Below, one piece after another: positions 1 to 10,897 of a DNA stretch of 64,000 nucleotides (positions within the stretch are counted from its first letter, which is position 1; every line of letters starts with the position of its first letter). This stretch comes from Selaginella moellendorffii (Eukaryota > Streptophyta > Lycopodiopsida > Selaginellales > Selaginellaceae), in the NCBI RefSeq assembly GCF_000143415.4, contig NW_003314283.1, positions 1,780,272-1,844,271 of the forward strand. The letters run 5' to 3'. Made by a program: the position numbers and the translations under genes. The notes under the pieces were generated by a model that searched no databases, was not told the DNA's origin, and worked only from the letters and a program-made list of their open reading frames with translations.

Positions 1-60
1 GACCTACATGGACAATGTTAGAAATGGTAAAAGGTTAGGAATGGATGTACTATTATTTAC

Positions 61-3000
61 CTGATGGTTTGTCTTGTATGACCTTCCTCCGCTGCTCTTT
101 GGCCACCTCAGGCTGGCCATCGTCGTCATCATCGTCGTCGTCGTTATTGTGATCGTCACCATTGTGAGGACCATCCAAGTCCTCTTCGTCCTCCTCTTCT
201 TCGTCCTCCTCTTCTTCGTCCTCCTCTTCTTTGTCCTCCTCTTCGTCCTTCTGCTCTTCCTGCTCATTATCTTTCTCTGGCTCCTCATCCCCCTCCTGCA
301 TTTCTTCCATAGGCTGTTCAGGCTGGATGGCTTGTTTTTCCAGGACCATCTTGGGAAAATCATCTGGCCGAGTCTCCATCTCAAAATACAATACATCCAT
401 AGCCTGTTTTAGTGCCTGACCTAGGACCGTATCCTCACCTGACTGTCTTAACATGGTTTCTGCACGTTCTTGCACCCTTCGAAGACGACGAGATGAGAAA
501 AACGTGGCCCTGACTTGAAAAGCATCCCTCATCCATTGTACATCTCCATTGAGATTGGGGAAGGGGAGTCCGCCATAGGAATCTGAGTCAGGAGGTGGTG
601 ACTGGCTCCTTTCACTCAGCCCTTGATCTGCAATGAATGGCATGAGCACACACGCCATAACCGCGAGGCATTACCTATCATCTTTTCGTTGCCCTTCTTC
701 CTTTTCGAATCAAACGCCTCTGATCCCGACGACTGTCCAACGTGCTTTCGCTTTTTATGACCACTGTCAGTTTGAGCTTGGCTGGTGCTTGCCTGTTTTG
801 CCTTTGAAGAAGTGTCTCCTGCAAGGAATGGCATGAGACCACACGCCATTGCAAATATAATTTGTACCTCCTTTTTTCCTATTGCTTGTCTGTTTGTCCT
901 TCTTCGACACGCCACCAGTGCGCTTTTCAGTCCTCGTGTTTGAATATTCACAACGATCTATAATCAAAATGGCGTGAGGCCTCATGTGACCTTACCTTGT
1001 GCAGGTTGTGACCTCGGCCTAACATCAGTAGCTGTTAACGCCGTTTCAGCATCTGGGGGTGGCCACGCTCCTGCATACAGAGCTTGTGAGATAACATTTA
1101 AACTTAAAGTGCGTACTCACCAGGTTCGCAGAGAAGATACTGTTTTTCTTTGGCAACTGTAATTATATGCTCCATTGAAGTCACTTCTTCAATGGAGTTT
1201 GTCACCGCAACACACGGGACACCCTTGAGTAGTGCGGCTCGAAAGAATAGTCCACCGCAGTTGTACTCGACAACGCATTTGCCCTTGGAGTCACCCGCTA
1301 TTGCGTTGAAGACCCAGCTGAGCATTTCCCATGCTGCACCTGGAGCTTTCTTTGGATTCGAAAGCTCCATAGCCGTCTTCAGTTCCTCAGGCACGGGTAA
1401 ATTGACCTCCCTCAGATCAATTCGATTGGCCTTGTCAAACGAAGTTGGGAAGTCACTCCAGTCCCACTCTTCTGCAGGACCAATAACAAGGGCGAGTGTG
1501 AAGATGCGGACATTCGTCGGTATCTTCTTCTTAGCCATTATCCCATGGATCTCCCACATCTCCTTGCCTTTCAACCGAGCCTTCACCTCGTTCAAGGCCT
1601 TTCAGAACTTGTGATAGGATTCGGAGTCGTAGATCATATAGTGGACTGAAGATTCCACCTCCGCAAGTCCCACCATTAAGTCAATGATGGAGCTGACTTC
1701 GTCTGCATGAGTGATCTCTTCGTTTGTGAAGTCCATCACACAAAAGATGTTCTTGACCTGCTCATCTCCGCGGGAAACGATGCTCCTCCACCTTTGATCC
1801 TCATCCGAATTCACGTATACCCGGTAAGGTTCTCGATAGGCCTCTGCTGCGGGGTCGAGTTGTTTCTGAAGCCGGCGGTCGACATCCCTCTTAATGAAAT
1901 TTGGATACTGATCCAACTTCTCAGCTTTACTTTTCGTGGCATCCCGCAACAGATCGATGAACTTGGGGGCCCCCTTCACGTACTCGTCGATGTCTTCATT
2001 TGACAACTCCAGCTCTTCCATCATCTCTTGCGTGGTGTCGATGCTCACCCTCTCCACGGCCACTTGCTCGAAGATCCAATCCTTCAATAGCGCACGAGCT
2101 CTCAAAGTTGTGCATAAGTCCTCGTATGTCACAATATGGCCGGGAGTCATTTTTGTCTTGTTGAAGACTACCTCACCACGTAGAAGAGCATTAGCCACTA
2201 TCAGAAAATCGTCGTCGTCTAGAGACCGCGAGAAACGCAAGGCGTTGAGCTTCAAATCATTGGGCTTCCGGCCGTCCTCCACACCCATTGAGTTTAGCAA
2301 CTCCCTGTCATGGTACCTCCTCAACACATCTACCCATTTGTCAAAAACAACTTTTGTCGCGAGTAGAATGTTATGGATGCTGAGTGTGTCATTGACCCCC
2401 AGTGTTTTCGAGAGAAGACTCGAGAATTCCTGCAATGGAAATGGCGTGAGGCCACATGCTATGCCACATACAACGAGGCTTACCTGCCAGGCCCTAGTTG
2501 CTAGTGCACGTCCTTGTCCTGGTTTTTGTGGCTTCTTCAGTTGAACCCAGAGCTTCCGTGTTCGTGCCAATGTCTCGTGCAGACCCGATTTGTAGCACGT
2601 TTCTTGCTTGACATTCTGTGCGTGGGAGATGTATATGATAGATCGGAGGGGCGAGTTGCCTTTTATCAGGCGGACAACTCTTGTCTTGAAGACTTTCTTC
2701 ACCTCCTCGCCCACCATAATATCCACAACTATCTGTTGCATCGCCAAGCTAGAATGCTGCCTGCAGACGGCATAGAACCGGATGTTCTGATCGTCCAACA
2801 CCTTCCTATTGATCAAGTCTGGAAACCTCGTCTCGCCCTTCATTGTTCGGTAGTAGGGGATCACGTCTGCGATGTCGGGTGTTACTGGACTTGCTAGCAT
2901 CTTCTACTTCAGTTTCTCCACCCACTCATCAGATACTAGCCTGTGGTTGTATTTGCTTTGGATGTCGATACGGCTCACGTCCATTGTATATACTTTGTTG

Positions 3001-3662
3001 GAATAGTAACAAGTACTATTATCTGCGACGATTTTTGCTGCCTCTTCTTGCTCTTTCTGCTCTTTGCGGCTCTTCTTTTTGGTGGGTGTAGTGTTCGAAC
3101 CCGAGGCAATGGCATCACCGAGTAGCTTCTTTTTTGGAGCAGCAGAGTCGGACTTCGGCTTGAGCTTGACCACCCTTTTCTGCTTCGGGGTAGTTTCCAG
3201 ATCGACCCCCTTCCCCTTCGCTTTGCGAATTGGAGGCACTCTCAACGGCTCAATGTTGGAATATAGTTTTTGAACATCGCCGTAGGTGAGGTCCGTGGTT
3301 TCCATGTGATCTTCATAGACCCGCAGCGTCTTTGAAATTGTGGGCCTCCTGGACAACCTCTCCCTAGCTCCCTATAGGAATTCCTCATAGCCGCTGCCCC
3401 CCTCCGGGAAGCCGCTAGGATGTGCAAGGTGGATCTTGAAGGCGGACGCTGTCTGTACCACAAGTGCCAGTCCATATTCTTGCATGGAACTGCATGGAGT
3501 GTTTGTCACTTGGATGAGGATCCCCATGCATTCTTTTCTCCCACCATCTGTGTTGTACAGCATCAGATCCTTGCCTTCCATCCTGAAAGTCCAACTGGTG
3601 AGCTCCTCCCCCTTCTCTGCATCCACATTGACAGTGGCTGGAAGAAGAACGCAATTCCTCGC
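61..3662 (-). pseudogene. ParB-like/methyltransferase-like gene of copy A, middle exons, with nonsense codons
   Basis: Exons deduced by comparing three copies and by GT-AG junctions: 3662-2484 (N-terminal and ParB-like), 2429-1121 (middle and methyltransferase-like), 1070-996, 957-868, 818-675 and 627-61 (acidic). The phosphatase exons lie beyond the window start. Introns are 54, 50, 38, 49 and 47 nt. The reading frame is broken by TAG near 3372 (GAG in copy C), TAG near 2902 (CAG in copy C) and TGA near 1604 (TGG in copies B and C). The acidic exon is fully open and ends in long Glu/Asp runs. Upstream exons between 3663 and about 4050 exist but are uncertain. The domains are described under copy C. 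The open acidic exon and conserved splice sites argue for a gene that was recently functional. Confidence 0.7.
2430..2483 (-). other. 54-nt intron holding a palindrome
   Basis: On the minus strand the segment starts GTAAGCCTCG and ends CCATTGCAG, with the palindrome at 2441-2462 just before the acceptor. The flanking exons join in frame. Because 54 is a multiple of three, copy C reads straight through it (58095-58148), so retention would add 18 residues. Copy B has the same intron at 34640-34693. Confidence 0.65.
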
Positions 3663-3850
3663 CTGTTCAAAAATGCACAACAATTAGAGCTGACAGATGA
3701 AAAGCTAGCAGCTGGAAATAACGTGAGGCCACACGCCATTCACCACTGCATCAGATGTCTTGAGGCTGCATCCTAAGATGGCGTGAGGCTACACGCCATC
3801 TGTAACCGGACTGCACTCGAGAGCCCAATCGGTGCATGCCAATGTTGCTA

Positions 3851-3901
3851 CTGAATGGCATGTGGCCTCATGCCATTTTCTACTTGGCCTAAAAGACTTA
3901 C
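3851..3901 (-). other. Probable 51-nt intron near the 5' end of the ParB-like gene, holding a palindrome
   Basis: The minus strand reads GTAAGTCTTTTAGG at the donor side and GCCATTCAG at the acceptor, with a palindrome occupying most of the 3' half. The upstream exon (to about 4040) would be open and Ser/Ala-rich. The exon that follows is not certain, because two further palindromes (3778-3799, 3718-3739) precede the next firm acceptor at 3663. Confidence 0.45.
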
Positions 3902-5520
3902 CATTTGAAGCCGAATGGAGGCCGTGACAATCGAGGCCGGACTCGCTAGCGAATGTGCACTGTGTGTGCAGCGGATCGTAGCAGCAAGGCTACTCTGCCA
4001 CTTACAGTTGGAGAGTGGCGCTGAAATCTCCCGGGACGCCAAGTGGGCTGCGTGTGGGTGGCGGAGTGGGCGGCGGAGTTGGCGGCGAAGTTACAAACTG
4101 GGTGTGTCTTGAAGTGGACGCCGATGCACACGAGCGCGATGCGAGTGCGAGTGTGATGCAAGCGCGAGTGGACGCCGATGCACACGAAAAACCTGTAGAG
4201 AAGTGAGCGTGACCGCGAGTGGGAGCGCAATGCGAGCGGGAGCGCGAGTGTGCGAGCGCGAGTACGAAGCAAAATGCAAAACCTAACCTCACACGCGCGA
4301 AATGTCACAACGGTTGGTAATCCCGCCACATCATCATTCCTCGGACTTGGGCGCCACCATTAATTTCTGGATTGCCGCGCGCATGCAAGCACGCAAAATC
4401 CAAAAGAAATCCGCAACGTCATCATTCCTCGGACTGCATGCATGCGAAATCCAAAAGAAAGATCATGATTGGGATATCATTTAATACCCTCGCTATATTT
4501 ATACCATGCATGATTGGATATTCCAAAGCATCTTGTATTTCCAAAAATGGCAGATGTTCAGCTAAATAAAGAAATTCTATCTGTTTCTATTTTTCTCTCA
4601 AATCAATATTATAGCGTGTGGGCTCATGCAATTTTGAACCAAAGAAACCCAAAAAACGTTGGACCCAAAATATTTTGAAAAAACCCAGAAAACCCTAAAC
4701 ATTTTAAACCCAAAAATCCAGGCGTCCTGTGGCGTTATTCCTTGAATGGCGTGTGGGCACATGCCATTTTCAGGGCCAAATGCTGAATGGAGAAAAATTC
4801 CCTTTCAGTGCAAATGCTGCAAGAGGCAGATGCCGAGCACAAAGGACTGTAACTACCTCACATGACACAGATAAACTTTTCTCTATTTGGCAAAGATAAA
4901 CTTTATAGCGTGTGGGCTCATGCAATTTTGAACCCAAAAAATGCACCAAAAAATGCTCGGCGTCATTTGGCATTATCTCTTGAATGGCGTGGGGCCGCAA
5001 TGCCATCCCAGTGAATATGTTGAATGGCGTGGGGCCGCATGCCATTTTCAGGGGCACATAGGAGTATATTCCTAGGATATTCTGACATGTGCGAGATGTT
5101 TTTGAGTTTTCTGGAGATCCAACCGTTAGATCGCAACTAGATTTTACAGAATGTTATACAATGTTTTTTTTTATGAGCCTGCTAAGAAGCATCTCGATCG
5201 GACACCACATGAGACCACACGAGCCTTACAATGTTTCAGGGGCATTTGCCATAGATCCGACCGTTATTTTGCTCCAAGATTTTACAGTTTGGTGTGCATT
5301 GACCTTTCCATCGACACTTCAAAGGGACATCACAATCAGATGCGGGATCACAAGAAACTAACTTCACTAACTCTGGTTTCACCAAGATCTACGTAAGGAG
5401 TTTTGAAATGAAAGGACCCTCTCTATTGAAATGTGTTTATGGTCCTAGGGGCATTGTGACATATCAAAGGATTTTGCATCAAGTTCTGTATTTGCATGTT
5501 TATCAAGCTACTGAATTGCT

Positions 5521-5552
5521 AAACCCTAAACCCTAAACCCTAAACCCTAAAC
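5521..5552 (+). repeat. Interstitial telomere-like tract (AAACCCT)n
   Basis: Four and a half AAACCCT units. The same position in copies B (about 33162-33178) and C (about 60101-60117) has about two units, so the tract length varies between copies. Confidence 0.9.
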
Positions 5553-6412
5553 ATGTGGCAAATGCTGCGTGAAGAAAGATGCCCTTTTTGGGCAAATGCT
5601 GTAAGAGGCAGATGCCGAGCAGATGTATCTCAGGCTAGCGAAGGGGACAAACGAAAGTTAGCTATAAACATGACGGGATGCAAATAGATTACTAGGCTGG
5701 TCCTGCGAAAATCAAAAACCATAATTGAAAACATTGAAAATGCAAAAAGAAAGGTTTATAATATTTTTGAATTTTAAGCAACCAAAGGAATCTAAGTAGG
5801 GCATGTGTTTGTAAGTTTAAAAATGCCTCAACCACTTAAATTCCCAAGTAAATAAAGCTGTTTCTATTTTTGGTACAGGTAAACTTTGTAGCGTGTGGGC
5901 TCATGCAATTTTGAACCCAAAAATGCACCAAAAAATGCTCGACTAGCATTATTCTTTGAATGGCGTGTGGCCTTATATTGCCATAAATGGACGTACACAC
6001 ACAGCATAATTATTCCTTTACATGGCGAATAATCTTGGCGCGGATCGCTGACATGGCATGGCAAAGTTCGAATCACTGACATGGCACAGCTGGATCGAGG
6101 CAAGGACATGATGTGACAAAGTTCAACCTCCGACAGCAAAGTCTAGAAGCTACTCAGTTTGAAATTTGTCAGAGGAATCATAAAATCTGGTTTGTCAGAG
6201 GATTTGATGTGACGTTCAAGCGTGTGTTATTTTTGAATTCTCGAACTCATTCCTAGGTCTATCATTTTTGTGCGTCGTGTTCTTGGTTCCGCTGAGCGCA
6301 GTGAGCGCTGCTTGTGTAAGCGGCGTTGTGGGCTGTGGTTTATGCGTCTACGAGCGGTTGCGGCATTGCGAGCGCCATTGCGAGCGGCAGTTTATGCGAG
6401 TGGCAGTTTGTG

Positions 6413-6480
6413 CGAGCGGCGCTACGAGCAGTTGCGGTGTTGCGAGCGGCGCTACGAGTAGTTGCGGTGTTGCGAGCGGC
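6413..6480 (+). repeat. Short tandem repeats, GCGAGCGGCGCTACGAG unit
   Basis: A unit of roughly 28 bp (GCGAGCGGC followed by TACGAGYAGTTGCGGTGTT) recurs here about 400 bp upstream of the transposase ATG. It is conserved in copies B (about 32230-32300) and C (about 60980-61046). It may be promoter-proximal, but no function is shown. Confidence 0.7.
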
Positions 6481-6846
6481 ACTGTCTTTGGTGTGGCTAC
6501 CGCTTCCTCTTGAGATTCGGCACTTGTGCTTCCTGGTATGTTCACCATGGAATGGCTTAGGACCACATTTAGAAATGGCATGAAGCCACATGCCATCTTG
6601 GGCCCTTGCAATTTCATGGCTAGTGTATTGTCATATATGTTTTTACTTGTCTGCAGCTGTGTGTATATCAAGATGGCATGAGGCCTCATGCCAATTTTGT
6701 GAATGCGAAATTTCACGTGGGTGTCAATAGCATGTTTGAATAATGGCATGTGGCCTCATGCTATTGAGGTTGTTTGGTATGTTATGATTTAGGCCATTCT
6801 CCAATCATTTTTTGTATGGTTTTAACTTCTTTTTTGCACTTTCAGA

Positions 6847-9800
6847 ATGGCCTTCAGGGTTGGGGAAAAGGTTTACATTTTGAATTGTGGGAAGAGAGTT
6901 ACAAAAGGGACCCTTGTGTCTATGGATCGAAACTTTGTTATACACTGTCAAAGGCTTGGGGAAGGCAATGCTGCTGTATCAGTAGAGACTGTCTTCGATG
7001 GGAATGTGGTCGCTATTGAACGAGGAGAGATGGTCGTTGGGGTAAATGTTGTTGTTGCCTTGAAAAATCTTCAGAAGAAAGCAGATGTTGGGGACAGCGC
7101 AAGTGCGACGCATGTTCCCTCCGTGGATCTTAAGAACCGTGCTACATGGATTTAGGCGAAAGTGTTTCTAAACAACCCCGAGGGGGAGGTGGTAGCTGAG
7201 GGCTTAGCCACAGTTGTCGATCCAAGAGATGCGGTTGCTAATCAAGAATTGGGCTGGGATGATATTGGAGTTGCGATTTTAGAGGTTGTTGACACAGAAG
7301 AAAACAGTCTGACTATTGGAAGCATTGTGCGGTGGAAATTGAGGCACTTAGTGTTTGAGAATGTGAAGGATTCACAATCAAACACCACTACAACTGATGA
7401 CAGAACATCTCTTCATGGGAAAAGAAAGTACACCTTCCTAAAGCGCAGCCAAAGGGATCTGAGCAACGAACCGAAAAGGTAGAAAATGGCGATGGAGGTT
7501 CGAATGGTCTCGACAGTTGCTTGTTGCAAGAGGAGGTGCTGTCAACATGCTGATTGGGATGCTATTGAAGAGGAGAGAGCAAGATACAAGACATTGTCCT
7601 GGAAGGTAGCTCGCAATTTTATGTATGAGGCATTACGGTCATCTGTTGATGCTTCAGAACATCAGGTGGGGGGCATGGTCTTCCAGAGGGGTTTGGTCTG
7701 CATGAAGGCATGGAGAATCATTTATGGAGTCCCTCGAACCACATTCTACAGAATCAAAACTGAGTTCGAGGAACAAAGGGTTCAACAGGCAGTCCATGGG
7801 AACGACGGTACGCACAAAACCAGGGGTCATGTTGTATATGGAGAGGCAATCTTCAAGAGGTTTGTCGAGACATGTAGCGAGCAGCAACCACATAAAACCC
7901 GCCTCTTGGAAGATGGAACACGAGACACCCAACGAGTTCTCCCTTCCATGTATACCAAGGGGGCCATATTGGAAGATGTGAATCGGGAACTCCAGAGTAA
8001 TGGCTACAGGAAGCTGAGCCAATCTAGATTTAGTAGATTGTGGAGCAACAGGTTCAGGGATGTGAGTATAGGAAAGTACTCCAGCTTTTCAAAGTGTGAC
8101 GAGTGCACTGCTATCAAAATGGCTTTGTCGAAGAATTCTTGCAGCGCTCAAGAGCGAGAGACGTTGGTTAGAAGGCGGCTCGACCACAACATCGAGCAGA
8201 GAAACTGCAGGACTGCATATTATCATAACAGGATTCTCTCCATGGAGAGACCTGACTCTTACCTCTGCATCATCCACGACAAAATGGACCAGAAAAAGAC
8301 GTGCTTACCTCGACTCAATCCTGCCCCCAAGGCAATCTCTTCATCCATGCAGCTGCCTGTGTCTCTGTTTGGCATAATCGCTCATGGGCATGGTGCCCAG
8401 AACTATGGGAACTTCTTTGTACCTCTATGGGGTGGCGGGGGTGCAAACATGATGATTGCGTCCCTAGCAAAACACTTAAGGTCTCTGCAAAGTGTGCAGA
8501 CTGAGCTGAACGGCCAACCCTTGCATAAGGCCCTTGTCGATCGAACCCCATACAGGGTTCAACTGGAGGAGGAGCAAAGGCTTGCAGTATCGCGTGGGGC
8601 CCCATGCCATCCCAGTGAATATATTGGCTGTCAGATTGTAGGGTTATCACGTGAGGCCTCATGCCATTTCGACGAGGCTGGTCGCCCGGTGAATGCACAG
8701 CCTCATCCAAACGAAGTAGAATCTCAAGGAAGTTCTTGCGGCCGATGTGGCCTTCCACCCCATCTACTGCTCCAAACAGACAATGCTGGCAGTGAGAACA
8801 AAAATATGTATGTCTTCGTGTACTTGGCGATGCTTGTTGCCAAAGGCATATTTGAAACGGTTACACTTGGCTTTCTCATGGTTGGGCACACTCATGAAGA
8901 CGTCGATGCCATGTTCAGTCACCTGGCAGAGTCCCTCCGGTGATCCAATGTCCTCACCCTCCCACAACTCTACGATGAATTCCAAAATTGCATCAAAGGC
9001 ACTGTTGAAGCTGCACTTCTGACAGAGGTCCCAGACTTTAAGGGGTTTTTAAGAGGCTACATCAGGGACGGATCCGAAACGCTGATCGGCCACTCCAAGC
9101 CTCTTCAGTTTCATTTCAGCATGTGTGACGATGCTCCAGTGATGAGGTACAAGATGAGAGAATGGGACACAGTGTGGCTGCCAGTGGACAGCATTGAACT
9201 CTTCAAGAGAGATCCCATAACTGGGGAACCTATGATTCCTCAGGGTTCCCTATGGCCGATGCACCCGGATGGACTCAAAGACCAGGAAAGTATAGTGGCC
9301 GGGATTAGACAGCATATTGCCTTCTGGAAGAGGGGGTTGGTGTTTGGTGGAGAATCCTATTTTCAGAGGTGCAAGCCTTTGCTCGAATACTGGGAGAAGA
9401 TTATATCTGCTATCCAAAATGGGCCGGTTGTATATGAAGAATTGGAAGAGTCCTTTTGGCCAGAACCCAGAGCACCAGATAGTAGCGGAACAATGTCCTC
9501 TGGAAATGCAGTGACAGATAACGATGTTGAGGATCACTATTGTGGGCCGAGGAACAAGAAGCCGGATTCAGCATTCAATCCAGTACAGGTCTGCAAAGGA
9601 ATGGTCGTGCTTGTCAGACCCAGTAATAAAAAACAAATGATATGGGTGGGGCGCTGCATCACTGATGCAGAGGAGGACACGGAAACTAACTCCTTCAATG
9701 TAACTGTGGAGTGGTTCAAGCCAAGTTCCGGATATACGAAGGATTGCCTAGAAAAGAGATGGGTGCTGAATCCAAGGGATCCCAGCATGAGCATATCGGT

Positions 9801-9915
9801 GGATAATGTTGTGCATGGTTGGATGCGGAAGCAGAGTGCCACCATCACCTTGCCAGACCATGCAAGAGATGCAGCAAGAGCATTCATAACCCGGGTTCAA
9901 GGTGAGATTCATTAA
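6847..9915 (+). pseudogene. Transposase-like gene of copy A (DUF7869-like), three nonsense codons
   Basis: The frame opens at an ATG at 6847 just after a CAG and would code for about 1,022 residues to TAA at 9913-9915. It is interrupted by TAG at 7153, TAG at 7480 and TGA at 8941; copy C has CAG, CAG and CGA at these codons. Features in order: an N-terminal beta-rich region (about 1-215), a Cys cluster CKRRCC, a helix-turn-helix-like stretch around GVPRTTFYRIKTEF, a CDEC pair, IIHDKMD, TDNAGSENKN and VGHTHEDVD, then a C-terminal region with WVGRC and EWFKP. The D/DN/HED pattern suggests an RNase H-fold nuclease. The family link is by motif recall and is not proven. Confidence 0.7.
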
Positions 9916-9953
9916 TATTCCTTTACTAAGTTTCTAATGTATTTTATTTCAAG
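9901..9953 (+). other. Possible 3' intron of the transposase-like gene
   Basis: GTGAGATTCATT at the donor, CTAAG/CTAAT branch-like boxes, and TTATTTCAAG at the acceptor. Splicing would replace the short Glu-Ile-His end with a Glu/Ser-rich tail (GEQSESESEEV). The sequence GGTGAACAA(T/G)CCGAAT recurs at 10080 after another CAAG, each time followed by a palindrome. Confidence 0.4.
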
Positions 9954-10617
9954 GTGAACAATCCGAATCTGAATCAGAGGAGGTGTGATGGCATGTGGCC
10001 TTACGCCATTCCTAGGTGAGATGATACAAATAACAAGTATAAATTCTTAGTTGTTCTAGCAAATCTTACTTAAAGTTCAAGGTGAACAAGCCGAATATGA
10101 ATTCATCGGATTGTTATAACAAATTGCGAGGTGATGGCATGAGGCGATACGGCATTTGAGAGTGGTAGCCATTCCTATATGAGGTGAGTGAAGTATTTAT
10201 TAGAAATACCTCATTCAATTGTGCACTTCTAAGTCTTGGTCCACTCAGTACTGTTTGCATGTTTTTATTTTAATTCTTTCTCTAAAATGTTATTTAGCAT
10301 GTGGCTTCATGCCATTGCTCTCCACAATCATGCATTGAATTTTTCTATACTTCTCCATATATATAGCATGTGCGCACATGTGATATGGTTCATTAGGCCT
10401 GATATAGTGTGTGAGGTAAAACAAAGATGATGTGACATATGCATTTACCAATCACACGTGCATAAATCTAATAATATGGTGTGTGGCCCATATTAATGGC
10501 ATATAAACCCATATTGTGGGCTTACGTGCTTTATGTACCATCATTCCCTTGCAGCGTGTGTGTTGGTTTCCTTTTATAACACAACGAACTCCATATTTTA
10601 GGGTGAAGAGCGTTCTC
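9954..10617 (+). other. 3' region of copy A: mini-exon-like repeats and palindromes
   Basis: Two copies of an AAGGTGAACAAxCCGAATxTGAA unit (9950 and 10078) are each followed by a palindrome (9988, 10134). A further palindrome lies at 10294, and a similar inverse unit lies at about 19005-19035. No long ORF. This could be alternative 3' exons of the transposase gene or only decayed duplications. Confidence 0.4.
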
Positions 10618-10875
10618 ATGGCAAGCACAAAATCTGTAAGTGAGGCAGAAAAGGAGACGGAGAAGGAGATAGGTGAAGATGTAGAATATATAAGTCTTCC
10701 AAACTCCCCGTACTATACTCCAGGTGATCATTTTTCTGAACAAACGGCAACATTAACAACTATCGAGAACGCCCCAGTAACGTCAGAGACAACAATCCAA
10801 AGCAAAACAACTGACCCGGAGAAGGATGATAGTACCGCTGAGAGTACCAAAAAGGAGGTGTCCACTAGCGCTTAG
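10618..10875 (+). CDS. Small acidic Ser/Thr/Glu-rich ORF, 85 residues, unknown function
   Basis: Starts at ATG 10618 (MASTKSVSEAEKE) and ends at a TAG 23 bp before the LTR-element insertion. The frame can be extended upstream without an ATG, and a CATATTTTAG acceptor-like site lies at 10592-10601, so it may instead be a last exon. The counterpart in copy B (27842-28099, minus) differs by one residue in this part. That conservation between two otherwise nonsense-riddled copies suggests it was coding. No signal peptide, membrane segment or known motif is seen. Confidence 0.45.
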   Translation: MASTKSVSEAEKETEKEIGEDVEYISLPNSPYYTPGDHFSEQTATLTTIENAPVTSETTIQSKTTDPEKDDSTAESTKKEVSTSA

Positions 10876-10897
10876 GCTTATAATGGCGTGTGCCCTC

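Larger units (their letters stand above)
4050..6846. promoter_or_regulatory. Divergent intergenic region between the two transposon genes
   Basis: The two genes point away from each other across this 2.8 kb, so both promoters should lie here. It contains GC-rich GCGAG-type repeats (about 4100-4270 and 6340-6480), an AT-rich TATA-like stretch near 4490, repeated modules (GGCAGATGCCGAGCA at about 4822 and 5607; AGCGTGTGGGCTCATGCAA at 4613, 4907 and about 5889) and about ten palindromes. Copy C has lost the part equivalent to about 4272-5413. No start site can be fixed from sequence alone. Confidence 0.45.
637..10315. repeat. Dispersed about 22-bp palindromes of copy A
   Basis: Variants of AT-GGCGTGAGGCCTCACGCC-AT occur at 637-658, 828-849, 969-990 (decayed), 2441-2462, 3718-3739, 3778-3799, 3855-3876, 4611-4632, 4746-4767, 4905-4926, 4984-5006, 5024-5045, about 5888-5909, 5960-5984, 6575-6596, 6673-6694, 6743-6764, 8589-8610, 8646-8667, 9988-10009, 10134-10155 and 10294-10315. 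Further members are at 18658-18679 and about 18975-18995, and one is split by the LTR element at 10883/18579. Outer arms read GCGTG/CACGC or GCATG/CATGC, as CpG decay would give. Central bases often vary symmetrically (AGG/CCT, GGG/CCC, TGA/TCA). Function unknown. Confidence 0.85.

Noticed and set aside
74-419. Plus-strand ORFs of Leu/Val/Phe or Ser runs opposite the acidic exon (also near 36650-36980 and 55743-56088).
   Set aside because: They are antisense shadows of the Glu/Asp-rich coding exon, which is supported by splice joins and three copies.
5521-5552. A true chromosome end or healed telomere.
   Set aside because: The tract is only four to five units, lies inside a transposon, and has shorter counterparts at the same place in the other copies.
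7153-8943. In-frame TAG/TGA codons in the transposase-like gene as a reassigned genetic code.
   Set aside because: The stops differ between copies and are CAG or CGA in copy C, as expected from mutation.
637-10315. The dispersed palindromes as a CRISPR array.
   Set aside because: Spacing is irregular (tens of bases to kilobases), there are no uniform spacers and no cas genes, and the DNA is plant nuclear.
10516-10617. N-terminal extension of the small acidic ORF starting at 10516.
   Set aside because: It begins with GTG, not ATG, and contains a likely splice acceptor. The ATG at 10618 or a spliced exon is more plausible.
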